Assembly (NCBI GenBank): GCA_900537185.1
Contig: LS999828.1
Coordinates: forward strand, 746,706-810,705
Direction: 5' to 3'
DNA from: Cytophagales bacterium Alg240-R148
Lineage (GTDB): Bacteria > Bacteroidota > Bacteroidia > Cytophagales > Cyclobacteriaceae
Length of the DNA: 64,000 nt
Shown here: piece after piece, positions 16,779 to 25,823 of the stretch
How positions within the stretch are numbered: position 1 is the stretch's first letter
Layout of the letters: each line of letters opens with the position of its first letter
Translations under genes and position numbers: made by a program
Notes under the pieces: generated by a model
Seen by the model: only the letters and a program-made list of their open reading frames with translations
Databases searched by the model: none
Told to the model about the DNA's origin: nothing

Positions 16779-16786
16779 TATTTTTG
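16779..16786 (+). promoter_or_regulatory. Possible -7 element (TAnnTTTG) upstream of hemA
   Basis: TATTTTTG matches the Bacteroidota housekeeping -7 consensus TAnnTTTG and lies 18 bases before the hemA ATG. No good TTTG is found 19-21 bases upstream, so the -33 element is weak or absent. Confidence 0.35.
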
Positions 16787-16804
16787 TGACGAAGAGGTCT
16801 ACTT

Positions 16805-18079
16805 ATGAACGGATACTTTAAATTATTAGGGCTGTCATATAAAAATTGCCCGATTGAATGGAGAGAGATTTTGGCCTTCAACGAAGAAGAGTCAAGAAAA
16901 CTGCTGTACTTTATTAAGTCCAATACGGATTGTAATGAAGTAATGGTTGTATCTACATGCAATCGTACTGAAATTTATTATTTCAGTGAAAGTGCAATAG
17001 AAAATATGATTTTCGAAGGGATACGTTTTGTAAAGAAGTTAGACTCTATAGCCAGCTTTTGCAGCTATTTTCAGCAAATAGCTTCTCATGACGCCGCAAT
17101 CAAACATTTATTCAGAGTTTCTATGGGATTGGAAGCCAATGTAATTGGTGATATTCAAATTTCCAGTCAGATAAAAAAGTCTTACCAATGGAGCGCAGAT
17201 GAAGAAGTAGCAGGGCCCATGTTGCACCGGCTCATGCATTCCATATTCTTTACCAATAAGCGCGTAGTTCAGGAGACCAACTTTAGAGATGGTGCTGCTT
17301 CTGTATCTTATGCAGCTGCAGAACTCGTCGATGATTTGGCTTCTAATTTTGTTAACCCTAAAGTGCTTATTTTAGGGTTGGGTGAAATCGGAACAGATGT
17401 ATGTAAAAACTTGGAAGAATCTGATATTGACCTTATATACATTGCCAACAGAACCCAATCCAAAGCAGACAAAATTAATGAAGGCAATAGGTTCCAAGTC
17501 ATTCCTTTTGACAAAGCCCAAGAAGCCATAGAACAAGCAGATATTATAATTTCTTCTTTGTCTATGCCTGCTCCGTTTATTACAGCAGCGTACGTCGAAA
17601 AATTAAAAATTGATTCCTATAAGTTTTTTATTGATCTTTCTATACCGAGAAGCATCGAACCAGCGGTAGACCACTTGGCACATGCCGAAGTATACAACAT
17701 AGACACCATTCAAAACAAAGCAAACAAAGCGGTTGAGGCTCGTATTGCCTCTATTCCATCCGTAGAAAAAATTGTGGAAGAAGCCATTTTTGAGTTCGAA
17801 AACTGGAGCAAGGAAATGGTTGTGTCCCCTACCATTCAAAAGTTGAAAAATGCTTTGGAAGACATCAGGCAAGAAGAAATGTCGCGTTTTCTTAAAAAAG
17901 CGGATGCATCGCAAGTCAAAATTGTAGAACAAGTAACCAAAAGTATGATCCAAAAGGTCATGAAACTTCCTGTTTTACAGTTAAAAGCTGCGTGTAAAAG
18001 AGGCGAAGCAGATACGTTGATTGATGTGTTGAATGACCTATTCAACTTGGAACAAGAAACTGAACCTTCCAAAAAATAA
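16805..18079 (+). CDS. hemA: Glutamyl-tRNA reductase
   Basis: A 424-residue enzyme making glutamate-1-semialdehyde from glutamyl-tRNA, the first committed step of tetrapyrrole synthesis by the C5 route. Seen: VVSTCNRTEIYYF with the catalytic-type Cys52, the DAAIKHLFRVSMGLEANVIGDIQISSQIKKSY region, an NADPH-binding fold with LILGLGEIGTDVCKNL, and a C-terminal dimerisation helix. Length is normal. It is monocistronic: a terminator follows at 18103. It shows that the organism makes its own heme, matching the HemJ-like gene at 52822. Confidence 0.96.
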   Translation: MNGYFKLLGLSYKNCPIEWREILAFNEEESRKLLYFIKSNTDCNEVMVVSTCNRTEIYYFSESAIENMIFEGIRFVKKLDSIASFCSYFQQIASHDAAIKHLFRVSMGLEANVIGDIQISSQIKKSYQWSADEEVAGPMLHRLMHSIFFTNKRVVQETNFRDGAASVSYAAAELVDDLASNFVNPKVLILGLGEIGTDVCKNLEESDIDLIYIANRTQSKADKINEGNRFQVIPFDKAQEAIEQADIIISSLSMPAPFITAAYVEKLKIDSYKFFIDLSIPRSIEPAVDHLAHAEVYNIDTIQNKANKAVEARIASIPSVEKIVEEAIFEFENWSKEMVVSPTIQKLKNALEDIRQEEMSRFLKKADASQVKIVEQVTKSMIQKVMKLPVLQLKAACKRGEADTLIDVLNDLFNLEQETEPSKK

Positions 18080-18102
18080 TCTTAGATAATTCGTTGAAAT
18101 GT

Positions 18103-18131
18103 AAACCAATTCTTCTCAGGATTGGTTTTTT
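18103..18131 (+). terminator. Rho-independent terminator of hemA
   Basis: Arms AAACCAAT and ATTGGTTT (8 base pairs) around a short loop, followed by a T run; 24 bases past the hemA stop. Its position inside a possible longer reading of the next gene argues for that gene starting later, at 18157. Confidence 0.8.
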
Positions 18132-18156
18132 CTATTATATGCCCCATATTTATACC

Positions 18157-20274
18157 ATGTTGAGAAGTGTGCTGAAAGTAGTATTTTTTGTAAGTACTTT
18201 TTTGTTATCGACCGTTTTACTTGCCGATAATAACTTAGAGATTTTTAAAGAAAGTGGTCGGTATGGCCTTAAAAAAAATGGGATAATAGTGCTTCCTGCA
18301 CAATACGAAGCCCTGGGTTGGAGCGATGATAATGCCCCAACGGTTTATAACAACAGCATTGGTTTTAAAGAAAATCAAAAATGGGGCATTGTTACTTTAG
18401 ACAATAAGATTGCAGCGAAAGCCATTTATACGGACCTTAGAGTGGGCATCCAAAATCTATATATAGCCTCAAGAAAAGGTCGACTCACCAACCATAATTT
18501 TTTTGGATTAATAACCAAATCCGGAACATCCGTTGTCCAATTCAAATATTTCAATTTATATGCGCACAAAGGTTTCTTAAAAGCGACAATCAAAACCAAT
18601 GGGCAATACCTTGAGGGCATCATCAACCAAGAAGAAAAAACTTTGGTACCCTTCGATTATGAAAGTATTGACATCCTTGACCAGGTCTTCTTTGTTGGAA
18701 ACAAAGATGCTAACCGCTCTGATTTATTCACAGCCCAAGGGCAGCTTGTTGCTTCCGATATAGACAAAATAACATTATTGGACAACGCGCATTACAAAAT
18801 TAAAAAAGGGTACAAATCAGGACTAATCAATGACAAAGGGGAAATCATTGCACCTTTAGAGTACAAAGACATATCTGTGTCCGGTACAACATTCAAAGGA
18901 ATATCCTATAAAAAATGGGCCATAATCAATGAAAATAACGACATCCTAACCGAAGGTACTTTTGATCAATTTCACTCTGAATATTCCGAGATAAATGTAG
19001 TTTCTGCGCAAAATAAATATTGGATACTAAACGAAGAATTGAAAAACATTTCCAATCAGCAATACGATTATCTCAATAAGGTATCCAACTCCTTACTCAT
19101 AGCAAAAAAGGAAAAGTTTGGCTTAATTGATCAATCGGAGAACGTAAAAATTCCTTTTCTTTACGACTCTGCATATTACGGAAACGGGTTTTTATTTGTC
19201 CAGAAAAACAAACACAAACCAGGATGGCAACTCTTCGATTCTTTCGGAATAAAACGGACAGAGTTTAAATACCAACATATTGGTGCTTATAAAAACTGGA
19301 TGTTCAAAGTCAAGCGTAAAAACCATTTCGGGTACATCGATAGAAATGGACACGAAAAAATTCATTGCGTATACGACAGTTTGTCCGATATTAAAAATGA
19401 CTTAATTTCGGTAAAGTTCCACGACCAATACGGTATAATTTCAACTACAAATGAATGGATCGTACCACCAGGGGACAATCCGATGTCAGTAGTTTCTGAA
19501 GATTTGTATTTGGTTCATGAAGGAGAGCAAAAACAGCTATTTGATACGGATGGTAGGCTGGTGTATTTCACTAACAACCAACTTAAAATAGAAGAGGACC
19601 GCTTGCTTGAAATCCATGACAATGGTTTAATTCAAATAATTAATTTTGACGGTAGAATTCTATCGAATAAAAACCAACCCACTTTAGAACACTTATTACC
19701 TCCCTCAGAAGGGTTTACCGGCGTAAAAATAGATGGCAAATGGGGTTTTATTGATGGACACCAAAGGTTGCGGATTGCCAACCGTTACGACTCAGTGCTT
19801 CAGTATGCAGAGGGTATGGCTGGTATAAAGATTTTAGGCAAATGGGGCTACATAAACAAAAATGAAGACATAGTAGTACAACCGAACTACGATGCCATAT
19901 CCTTGTTTCAAAACGGTATTGCCTATGTGAAACGAAATGGTAAGTATGGCATTATTGACAAGCAAGGTCTTGTTATCCTACCCACAGAATACGAATCCAT
20001 ACTTCCATTGTCGGCGCAATATACTGCGGTAACAAAAAATGGAATGGTAGGCATAACAAATCAGAATGGAAAGGTTTTGATTACGCCACGTTACGATTCT
20101 ATACACTTGTTGCCAAACGGACACTTTATAATTAAAAAAATAAACAAATATGGTGTTATCGACAAGAATGGTCTCAACATCATCCCTACCTCTTATATGG
20201 ACCTTCATTTCTTAGAACAGAAAAACCAATACCTGGTGTCTTTTCCAGAAAAAATTGAAGTAGTAGAAAATTAA
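18157..20274 (+). CDS. Exported WG-repeat protein
   Basis: A 705-residue protein read from ATG 18157 (MLRSVLKVVFFVSTFLLSTVLLADN, a good signal peptide); an ATG at 18094 lies before the hemA terminator and is rejected. Seen: at least a dozen copies of the WG motif, such as KWGIVTLDNKIAAKAIYTDLR, KWGFIDGHQRLRIANRYDSV, KWGYINKNEDIVVQPNYDAI, KYGIIDKQGLVILPTEYESI, spread from the signal peptide to the C-terminus, each about 45-50 residues. WG repeats are beta-rich and likely form an elongated or propeller-like surface in the periplasm or outer envelope. Function unknown. Monocistronic. Confidence 0.85.
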   Translation: MLRSVLKVVFFVSTFLLSTVLLADNNLEIFKESGRYGLKKNGIIVLPAQYEALGWSDDNAPTVYNNSIGFKENQKWGIVTLDNKIAAKAIYTDLRVGIQNLYIASRKGRLTNHNFFGLITKSGTSVVQFKYFNLYAHKGFLKATIKTNGQYLEGIINQEEKTLVPFDYESIDILDQVFFVGNKDANRSDLFTAQGQLVASDIDKITLLDNAHYKIKKGYKSGLINDKGEIIAPLEYKDISVSGTTFKGISYKKWAIINENNDILTEGTFDQFHSEYSEINVVSAQNKYWILNEELKNISNQQYDYLNKVSNSLLIAKKEKFGLIDQSENVKIPFLYDSAYYGNGFLFVQKNKHKPGWQLFDSFGIKRTEFKYQHIGAYKNWMFKVKRKNHFGYIDRNGHEKIHCVYDSLSDIKNDLISVKFHDQYGIISTTNEWIVPPGDNPMSVVSEDLYLVHEGEQKQLFDTDGRLVYFTNNQLKIEEDRLLEIHDNGLIQIINFDGRILSNKNQPTLEHLLPPSEGFTGVKIDGKWGFIDGHQRLRIANRYDSVLQYAEGMAGIKILGKWGYINKNEDIVVQPNYDAISLFQNGIAYVKRNGKYGIIDKQGLVILPTEYESILPLSAQYTAVTKNGMVGITNQNGKVLITPRYDSIHLLPNGHFIIKKINKYGVIDKNGLNIIPTSYMDLHFLEQKNQYLVSFPEKIEVVEN

Positions 20275-20280
20275 TACAAA

Positions 20281-20312
20281 ACAAAAAAAGGGAGCATGCA
20301 AGCACACTCCCC
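20281..20312 (-). terminator. Rho-independent terminator of floA operon
   Basis: On the minus strand, a stem GGGAG/CTCCC with an inner TGC/GCA pairing is followed by TTTTTTTG. It lies about 20 bases after the floA stop and between convergent genes. Confidence 0.85.
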
Positions 20313-20330
20313 TTCTGTAAATTTAATTGT

Positions 20331-21326
20331 TTATTTCCTTTTGGAGTCGTCAGACCCTTTTCCAGATTTTTTACTACCACCAGAGATGGACTCTCTCATA
20401 GAAGTATCTGCTTCAATATTCTGCATTTTGTAATAATCCATGATGCCTAAATTACCCGACCTAAAAGCTTCGGCCATGGCTTTTGGAATTTCAGCTTCCG
20501 CAGCAATTACACTTGCTCTTGCATCTTGCGCCTTGGCCTTCATTTCTTGTTCGTGTGCAACTGCCATTGCTCTTCTCTCTTCGGCTTTGGCTTCTGCCAC
20601 CTTTAAATCAGCTGAAGCTTGGTCTGTCTGTAGTTGTGCACCAATATTGGCACCAACATCCACATCCGCTATATCGATAGATAAAATTTCAAATGCTGTT
20701 CCAGCATCAAGCCCTCTTTGTAGCACCAGTTTTGAAATTTTATCCGGATTTTCCAATACCTCTTTATGAGATCCTGCCGAACCAATGGAAGTTACAATGC
20801 CTTCTCCTACCCTAGCTAAAATGGTGTCTTCTCCTGCACCCCCAACCAATTGTTGGATATTGGCTCTTACCGTTACTCTTGCAGTTGCAATCAACTGAAT
20901 ACCATCTGCTGCTACCGCCGCTACTTTTGGCGTTGTAATCACTTTTGGATTTACGGATATTTGCACTGCCTGAAAAACATCTCTTCCTGCAAGATCGATT
21001 GCAGTGGCCTGTTTGAAAGACATATTCATATTGGCTTTATCGGCTGAAATTAAAGCTGTAATAACGCTTGGTACATTTCCACCTGCCAAAAAATGAGTTT
21101 CCAAATCTGTTGAGGTTATTGCCAATCCAGCTTTTGTAGCCGTTATCAATGAGTTGGTTATTACACTTGGAGGCACCCTCCTGATGCGCATTAAGCCCAA
21201 TTCAATAAGCCCTACTCTTACGTTATTTAATCGGGCTGCAATCCATAATCCGACTGGAATAAAGTAAAAGAATAGCCACAAAAAAATAACAACTGCAAAT
21301 ATGATTGCAAGAACTCCTAATTCCAT
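20331..21326 (-). CDS. floA: Flotillin-like protein FloA (SPFH domain)
   Basis: A 331-residue membrane scaffold protein. Seen: N-terminal hydrophobic hairpin at about 3-27 ([24 protein letters not shown]), then the family block [29 protein letters not shown], an SPFH domain ([45 protein letters not shown]) and an Ala/Glu-rich coiled coil ([30 protein letters not shown]). It follows the NfeD gene by three bases, the usual FloA/NfeD pairing. Known role in other bacteria: organising membrane microdomains. The C-terminal tail is Ser/Gly/Lys-rich. Confidence 0.93.
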   Translation of the reverse strand: MELGVLAIIFAVVIFLWLFFYFIPVGLWIAARLNNVRVGLIELGLMRIRRVPPSVITNSLITATKAGLAITSTDLETHFLAGGNVPSVITALISADKANMNMSFKQATAIDLAGRDVFQAVQISVNPKVITTPKVAAVAADGIQLIATARVTVRANIQQLVGGAGEDTILARVGEGIVTSIGSAGSHKEVLENPDKISKLVLQRGLDAGTAFEILSIDIADVDVGANIGAQLQTDQASADLKVAEAKAEERRAMAVAHEQEMKAKAQDARASVIAAEAEIPKAMAEAFRSGNLGIMDYYKMQNIEADTSMRESISGGSKKSGKGSDDSKRK

Positions 21327-21329
21327 AAT

Positions 21330-21800
21330 TTAATGGTTAAACTGTTGAACAATTATTTTATTTTGTAATATTTTCTGAATAACAATGGGTGTTCCACTTT
21401 CAATGAAAGAGCCATCAGAGGCAACTTCAATTTGAACTCCGTCAAATTCTCCCTTCCCAACTGGTTTGATATCTGAAACTGCTAACCCCTCTTGGTCTAT
21501 GGAAAAACCAAGTTTGTCCATTTCATTGACTTTAGAGTCTATGCTTGTTTTTAGAGCCACCTTGCTCCAGGTATCTTGTTTGAAACCTATAACCAACACC
21601 ACTACAAAACCGACTGAAGAGCCTGTAAGGGTCCAATAACCTGCGGTATCACCAAAATTTTTAAAAGTAAGGTAAATTCCTGTTGCTGTAACCAAAAAGC
21701 CAAATACTCCTACAACCGTAGTTCCTGGAATAAACAAAAGTTCGATCAGTAGAAGAATAAAACCAAGGGCTATCAACAATATAATTCCCGCTATTTCCAT
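21330..21800 (-). CDS. NfeD-like membrane protein
   Basis: A 156-residue protein. Seen: three hydrophobic segments (about 5-25, 30-48, 55-75; the first LLIALGFILLLIELLFIPGTTVVGVFG is the NfeD hallmark), followed by an OB-fold-like soluble domain ending GEFDGVQIEVASDGSFIESGTPIVIQKILQNKIIVQ. Short NfeD proteins without a protease domain partner flotillins, and floA lies directly downstream. The pair forms one transcription unit ending at the 20281 terminator. Confidence 0.88.
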   Translation of the reverse strand: MEIAGIILLIALGFILLLIELLFIPGTTVVGVFGFLVTATGIYLTFKNFGDTAGYWTLTGSSVGFVVVLVIGFKQDTWSKVALKTSIDSKVNEMDKLGFSIDQEGLAVSDIKPVGKGEFDGVQIEVASDGSFIESGTPIVIQKILQNKIIVQQFNH

Positions 21801-21860
21801 ACATAAAAAATTAGTAGACCCAATTTAGTAAAAATTCTTATCCCTTCTACTACATAGTTT

Positions 21861-21901
21861 AAAAAACAAAAAAAGAGGGGTCCTAGTAGATAGAACCCCT
21901 C
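21861..21901 (-). terminator. Rho-independent terminator of the aspartyl protease gene
   Basis: Minus-strand stem GAGGGGT/ACCCCTC (7 base pairs) followed by TTTTTTTGTTTTTT, starting 26 bases past the protease stop. It separates that gene from the NfeD/FloA unit. Confidence 0.85.
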
Positions 21902-21927
21902 CGCGGTATAAGTAATTAGAATATAAG

Positions 21928-22944
21928 TTAGGACCCCAAAAGTGTGGCACCAGATTCTCCTTTTTCAAAATAGGCTCGGTGGTTCACATAGTCAAATGTG
22001 ACCTTGTATTTTGAAAGTACATTGGCACCAATTAACCCATGGATGATTTTCTCCTTAATAAACTTGTTTTTAGTGGATTTCATGGATACCGCATAAAAAG
22101 GGACTTCTTGTAATTCCATTTCAAGAAAATTCATGGAATCCATAACCCCTTTTTTGCCCACAATTAAACCATTAAACCCTTCCCCCAATTGAACTTTCCT
22201 TGAGGTATAAGTACTACTTAAATAGCCTTGAAATGCTTGTTCATAGAGTAAAATCTCACTGGATGCTCCTGTATCAAGCAAAAGATTAAAGGTTTTTTTC
22301 TCCTTGCCATTGAACAACTCTACCTCCACGTAGGGTTTGGTGTCGATAATTTTAATCGGTAAGGAAAAAGAATAATCAGTTTTTGCAACATAGTCTGGAT
22401 CTTTTACAGTAATCTCCAGGTTCTGATAGTCGATCTCGACAACGAACCTCGAAAAGATCTGATAGCCAAAAATGGCCTCAATGTTGTTTTCTCTGAGTAA
22501 TTTGAAAGGAATTTGGTCCAAAACATGGACCATTGCAATGCCCCGTCCTTCCACTCCTTCGACTTCCAGGTTGTTACCAAATGATAGAACACCTTGGTCA
22601 TTTCTTCCCGTGCCCAATCCCGTAACTTCCACTTCTCTGGAGTTTTCAAAATTCATTTCATCCAAGTGTATGTATTGTTTACCATACAGGATAAATGAAC
22701 GCACCCCAGTATCTAGGATGGCTTTAACGGTGACTTGCTTGTTGATTTGTACAGGTATGACAATAAGATTGTCTACCAGCTCAAACGGAATTTTGGTTTC
22801 CGTTAACGTTTCGCGCAAGTTGAATCCATACTTATTCCTGGATCCTAACCCTTCATTTGCCGTACACCAAGATATACAGCAAAGCAGCAGTAGTGTGGTA
22901 AGAAGCCTACGTTTAGACCTCACCAACTTCATGTTAGTTTTCAT
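21928..22944 (-). CDS. Exported retropepsin-like aspartyl protease family protein
   Basis: A 338-residue protein with a signal peptide (about 1-29, after a basic RSKRR). Seen: two tandem retropepsin-like lobes, each with a flap-type Asp motif: AILDTGVRSFILYG at about 75-88 and NLLLDTGASSEILLY at about 221-235, and a C-terminal GLIGANVLSKYKVTFDYVNHRAYFEK typical of the family. The second motif is canonical DTGAS; the first is DTGVR, so the two sites may differ in activity. Exported; substrate unknown. A CAA-rich leader precedes the start. Confidence 0.82.
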   Translation of the reverse strand: MKTNMKLVRSKRRLLTTLLLLCCISWCTANEGLGSRNKYGFNLRETLTETKIPFELVDNLIVIPVQINKQVTVKAILDTGVRSFILYGKQYIHLDEMNFENSREVEVTGLGTGRNDQGVLSFGNNLEVEGVEGRGIAMVHVLDQIPFKLLRENNIEAIFGYQIFSRFVVEIDYQNLEITVKDPDYVAKTDYSFSLPIKIIDTKPYVEVELFNGKEKKTFNLLLDTGASSEILLYEQAFQGYLSSTYTSRKVQLGEGFNGLIVGKKGVMDSMNFLEMELQEVPFYAVSMKSTKNKFIKEKIIHGLIGANVLSKYKVTFDYVNHRAYFEKGESGATLLGS

Positions 22945-23060
22945 TTAAATTTTGACCTTAATTGTTGTTGTTGCTACTAAATTAAGACAAAAGTTACTTG
23001 TTTCTATCCCTCATAATGGTGGAAATAAGTGTTTGTAACATGAGCACTATGGCTAAAAGA

Positions 23061-23753
23061 TCACCCTTTTGGCTTTAATGGCCTCACTTCTAAGTCTACT
23101 GGAAGATAATTGGAACTCGAATTCACCATTTCTATCACAGATTGTGCAATGTCATTGGGGTCCAACATATTGGTGTTGGCTTCTACAGAATCAATGGCAT
23201 CAAAGAAGTTGGTATTGGTAGATCCCGGATAAATAGTGGTAACTTTAATGCCATCCTTTCGAACTTCCTTGAACAAACTTTGCCCAATACCTTTAACTGC
23301 AAATTTTGTAGCACAATACCCCGACATGCCACCAATGCCAGTATGCCCAGCGATGGAGGCAATGTTGATGATATGTCCTTTTTGCAATTTTCTCATTTGT
23401 GGTATTGCCAATTTACAACAGTAAAACAGCCCGTGCACATTGACGTTGAACATGGTGTGCCAATCTTCTATCGAAGTATCCTCTAAGAAACCTTCTACAC
23501 CAACTCCAGCATTGTTCACCAACACCTCCAAGGCGCTATGCTGGTGCTCTGAAATTTTATCAAAACTACTTCGAACAGATTCGTAGCTTCCCAAATCGGT
23601 TGGAATAAACTCAAAATCCCTTGATTCTATACCTGGGGAAGTTCTGGATAATCCAAACACAAAATACCCATTGGACAACAATTTGTGAACAATGGATTTT
23701 CCAATTCCTTTGCTTGCGCCAGTTACTAAGGCTACCTTTTTAACTTCTCCCAT
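23061..23753 (-). CDS. Short-chain dehydrogenase/reductase (SDR)
   Basis: A 230-residue classical SDR. Seen: the cofactor motif TGASKGIG at about 11-18, NNAG at about 85-88, the catalytic YCATK (Tyr/Lys) near 148-152 preceded by a Ser in NIASIAG, and a GSTN segment after it. Closest in layout to 3-oxoacyl-ACP-reductase-like enzymes, but the substrate cannot be told. It follows the purine nucleoside phosphorylase gene by three bases, so the two are probably co-transcribed without an obvious pathway link. Confidence 0.85.
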   Translation of the reverse strand: MGEVKKVALVTGASKGIGKSIVHKLLSNGYFVFGLSRTSPGIESRDFEFIPTDLGSYESVRSSFDKISEHQHSALEVLVNNAGVGVEGFLEDTSIEDWHTMFNVNVHGLFYCCKLAIPQMRKLQKGHIINIASIAGHTGIGGMSGYCATKFAVKGIGQSLFKEVRKDGIKVTTIYPGSTNTNFFDAIDSVEANTNMLDPNDIAQSVIEMVNSSSNYLPVDLEVRPLKPKG

Positions 23754-23756
23754 TTT

Positions 23757-24569
23757 TTACAATCGTTTTATCATTTCTTTCATTAACAATGTCAATTTTG
23801 GCTCTGCCAAATGCGCCGCTGCTATAACCTCCTCTACTGTTACTTTTTGAATTTTGCTCGGTGTACATAAATCGGTGATTACCGATACTGCAAAACATGG
23901 AAGGTCCATTTGGCGGGCTACAATATTCTCCGGAACAGTACTCATCCCAACGGCATTGGCACCTATCAAACTCAAAAATTTGTACTCCGCTCTTGTTTCT
24001 AAGTTGGGCCCAGAAACTGCAACATATACCCCTTGGTGGAGTCGTATATCCTTTTCTTTAGCGATGGACTCTGCCTGTCGGATTAAATTCAAGTCATAAG
24101 GTTCCGACATGTCCGGAAACCTAGGTCCAAAACTATCTAAATTCTGTCCCCTCAATGGATTTTCCGGCTGCAAGTTGATATGGTCTTGGATTACCATCAA
24201 GTCTCCTTTGTCATGGGCTTCATCCAACCCTCCCGCTGCATTGGAAATGAGCAGTTGTTTAATTCCTAACATCTTCAAAATGCGGACGGGGAAAGTAACT
24301 TGCTGCATAGAATATCCTTCATAATAATGAAAACGCCCTTGCATTACTACCACCCGCTTTCCTTCAATTGAACCAAAAAGCAATTTGCCTTTATGGGACT
24401 CTACTGTTGATACTGGGAAATTGGGTATATCTGCGTATTCTACAATTTCTGGAGATTGAATTTCTTTGGTAAGCCCTCCTAAACCCGTTCCTAATATGAT
24501 GCCAACCTCTGGTTTAATGGTTGTTTTTGACTGAATATAATTCAGAGATTCATTTAATTTTTCCTGCAT
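23757..24569 (-). CDS. punA: Purine-nucleoside phosphorylase
   Basis: A 270-residue trimeric-class enzyme splitting guanosine/inosine with phosphate. Seen: GIILGTGLGGL near residue 24, VESHKGKLLFG, MQGRFHYYEGYSMQQVTFPVR, LLISNAAGGLDEAHDKGDLMVI, and VGMSTVPENIVARQM, all signature segments of the PNP/MTAP family. Complete. First gene of a two-gene unit with the SDR; the 216-base gap upstream to the divergent AcpH-like gene must contain both promoters, but I see no convincing consensus. Confidence 0.94.
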   Translation of the reverse strand: MQEKLNESLNYIQSKTTIKPEVGIILGTGLGGLTKEIQSPEIVEYADIPNFPVSTVESHKGKLLFGSIEGKRVVVMQGRFHYYEGYSMQQVTFPVRILKMLGIKQLLISNAAGGLDEAHDKGDLMVIQDHINLQPENPLRGQNLDSFGPRFPDMSEPYDLNLIRQAESIAKEKDIRLHQGVYVAVSGPNLETRAEYKFLSLIGANAVGMSTVPENIVARQMDLPCFAVSVITDLCTPSKIQKVTVEEVIAAAHLAEPKLTLLMKEMIKRL

Positions 24570-24785
24570 ACGTAAAGCATTTCTTAACAGCAGCTAATAT
24601 ACTTAATATGGTCGGTTTTTCTTATTATAATTGGTCGTTGGCTTTACATTTTGCTACCTCTTTTGCCCTTCTATTAGATATTTTATTTTTTTGAAACTTG
24701 TTCCGCTGCGTATTGTTAGTTACTTACAGGCATTTGGTTAATGCTTGGTTCCTTTTTATTTAATTTAATTTGTAACTTATCATCT

Positions 24786-25367
24786 ATGAACTATTTAGCC
24801 CATATTTATTTATCAGGAGAGGATAAAAACATCATCGCTGGCAATTTTATGGGCGATTTCGTAAAAGGCAACCAACTAAAAGATTTTAGTCCTGAAATTC
24901 AAAAAGGCATTCAACTCCACAGAAATATAGACAGGTACACCGATACCCACCCAATTGTAAAAACCACCAAAGCCAAACTAACTCCTGTTTACCGGCATTA
25001 TGCAGCCGTTCTTGTAGACATCTACTACGATCATTTTCTTGCAAAAAATTGGAACAAGTACCACCCAACGCCATTGCTGCCCTATACCCTTGACTTTTAT
25101 AAAACCATTATGGAGTTCAAGGATATTTTACCACATGCCGCCCAAAACATGTTGCAATACATGATTCCGCAGAATTGGCTATTTGAATACAGCAAATTAG
25201 AAGGCATCCAGGAGGTATTAAATGGCATGTCTCGAAGGACATCGTTCCAATCTAAAATGGAATTGGCTATTAAAGAGCTAACACTGCACTACAACGAAAT
25301 TGAAACGGAATTTACGGCCTTCTTTGAAGACATTCAGGTTTATGTTAAAGAAAACTTAAGCGCATAA
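24786..25367 (+). CDS. Acyl-carrier-protein phosphodiesterase-like protein (DUF479/AcpH)
   Basis: A 193-residue protein. Start at 24786 (MNYLAHIYLSGEDKNIIAGNFMGDFVKG) matches the family's N-terminus; an upstream ATG at 24741 adds 15 unlikely residues. Seen: HRNIDRYTDTHPIVKTTKAKL and VLVDIYYDHFLAKNW, histidine/aspartate-rich helices of the HD-like AcpH fold that removes 4'-phosphopantetheine from acyl carrier protein. In many Bacteroidota the family is widespread and the ACP activity has not been shown. Terminator follows directly. Confidence 0.85.
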   Translation: MNYLAHIYLSGEDKNIIAGNFMGDFVKGNQLKDFSPEIQKGIQLHRNIDRYTDTHPIVKTTKAKLTPVYRHYAAVLVDIYYDHFLAKNWNKYHPTPLLPYTLDFYKTIMEFKDILPHAAQNMLQYMIPQNWLFEYSKLEGIQEVLNGMSRRTSFQSKMELAIKELTLHYNEIETEFTAFFEDIQVYVKENLSA

Positions 25368-25370
25368 AAA

Positions 25371-25393
25371 AAGCTCCTACGTATTAGGAGCTT
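25371..25393. terminator. Bidirectional Rho-independent terminator
   Basis: Perfect AAGCTCCT/AGGAGCTT stem with a 7-base loop, A run on one side and a T-rich tail on the other, placed between convergent genes ending at 25367 (+) and 25424 (-). Confidence 0.85.
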
Positions 25394-25423
25394 CTTAATT
25401 TAGGTTTAGGTTAGTTAGGTAAA

Positions 25424-25711
25424 TTATAAATCTGCCACTTTAAATGGCTTGATAATCGTTTTTTCCCAAACCCCACCCAACAGGTAAGGTTCTTTTTGCA
25501 ATATCAAATCCAATTCGGCTCTGTTCTCGACATTGTACACTACAACAGACCCTATCATTTGGGTATCATCGCCCAACATAGCGCCTGCGTGCACTACGCG
25601 GCCTTCACTTTTTAGCTTTTTTGCCATTTCAACATGGGCAGGCCGTGCAGCCATTCTTCTATCCAAGGCTTTTGCATCCTTAGCATCATATCCGATTAAA
25701 ACAAATTGCAT
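25424..25711 (-). CDS. YciI family protein
   Basis: A 95-residue protein from ATG at 25711 (MQFVLIGYDAKDAKALDRRMAARPAHVE). Seen: the YciI-like ferredoxin fold with RRMAARPAHVEMAKKLKSEGRVVHAGAML, including the conserved His near residue 25, and the ending LLGGVWEKTIIKPFKVADL. A longer reading up to 25807 adds a Cys-rich leader that does not match the family. Function of the family is unclear; possibly a small enzyme. Confidence 0.85.
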   Translation of the reverse strand: MQFVLIGYDAKDAKALDRRMAARPAHVEMAKKLKSEGRVVHAGAMLGDDTQMIGSVVVYNVENRAELDLILQKEPYLLGGVWEKTIIKPFKVADL

Positions 25712-25823
25712 AATGAAACATATAAAAATTTTGGAACATGGCAAAGAGAGTACAGAATAAAATTTGGTTTCTCTACAATAATTACCATTGAAAATAATTT
25801 TATTCAATTTATTGTTATCCTAT

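Noticed and set aside
22472-22948. 158-codon plus-strand open frame across the aspartyl protease gene
   Set aside because: Complementary shadow of a gene with clear signal peptide and DTG motifs.
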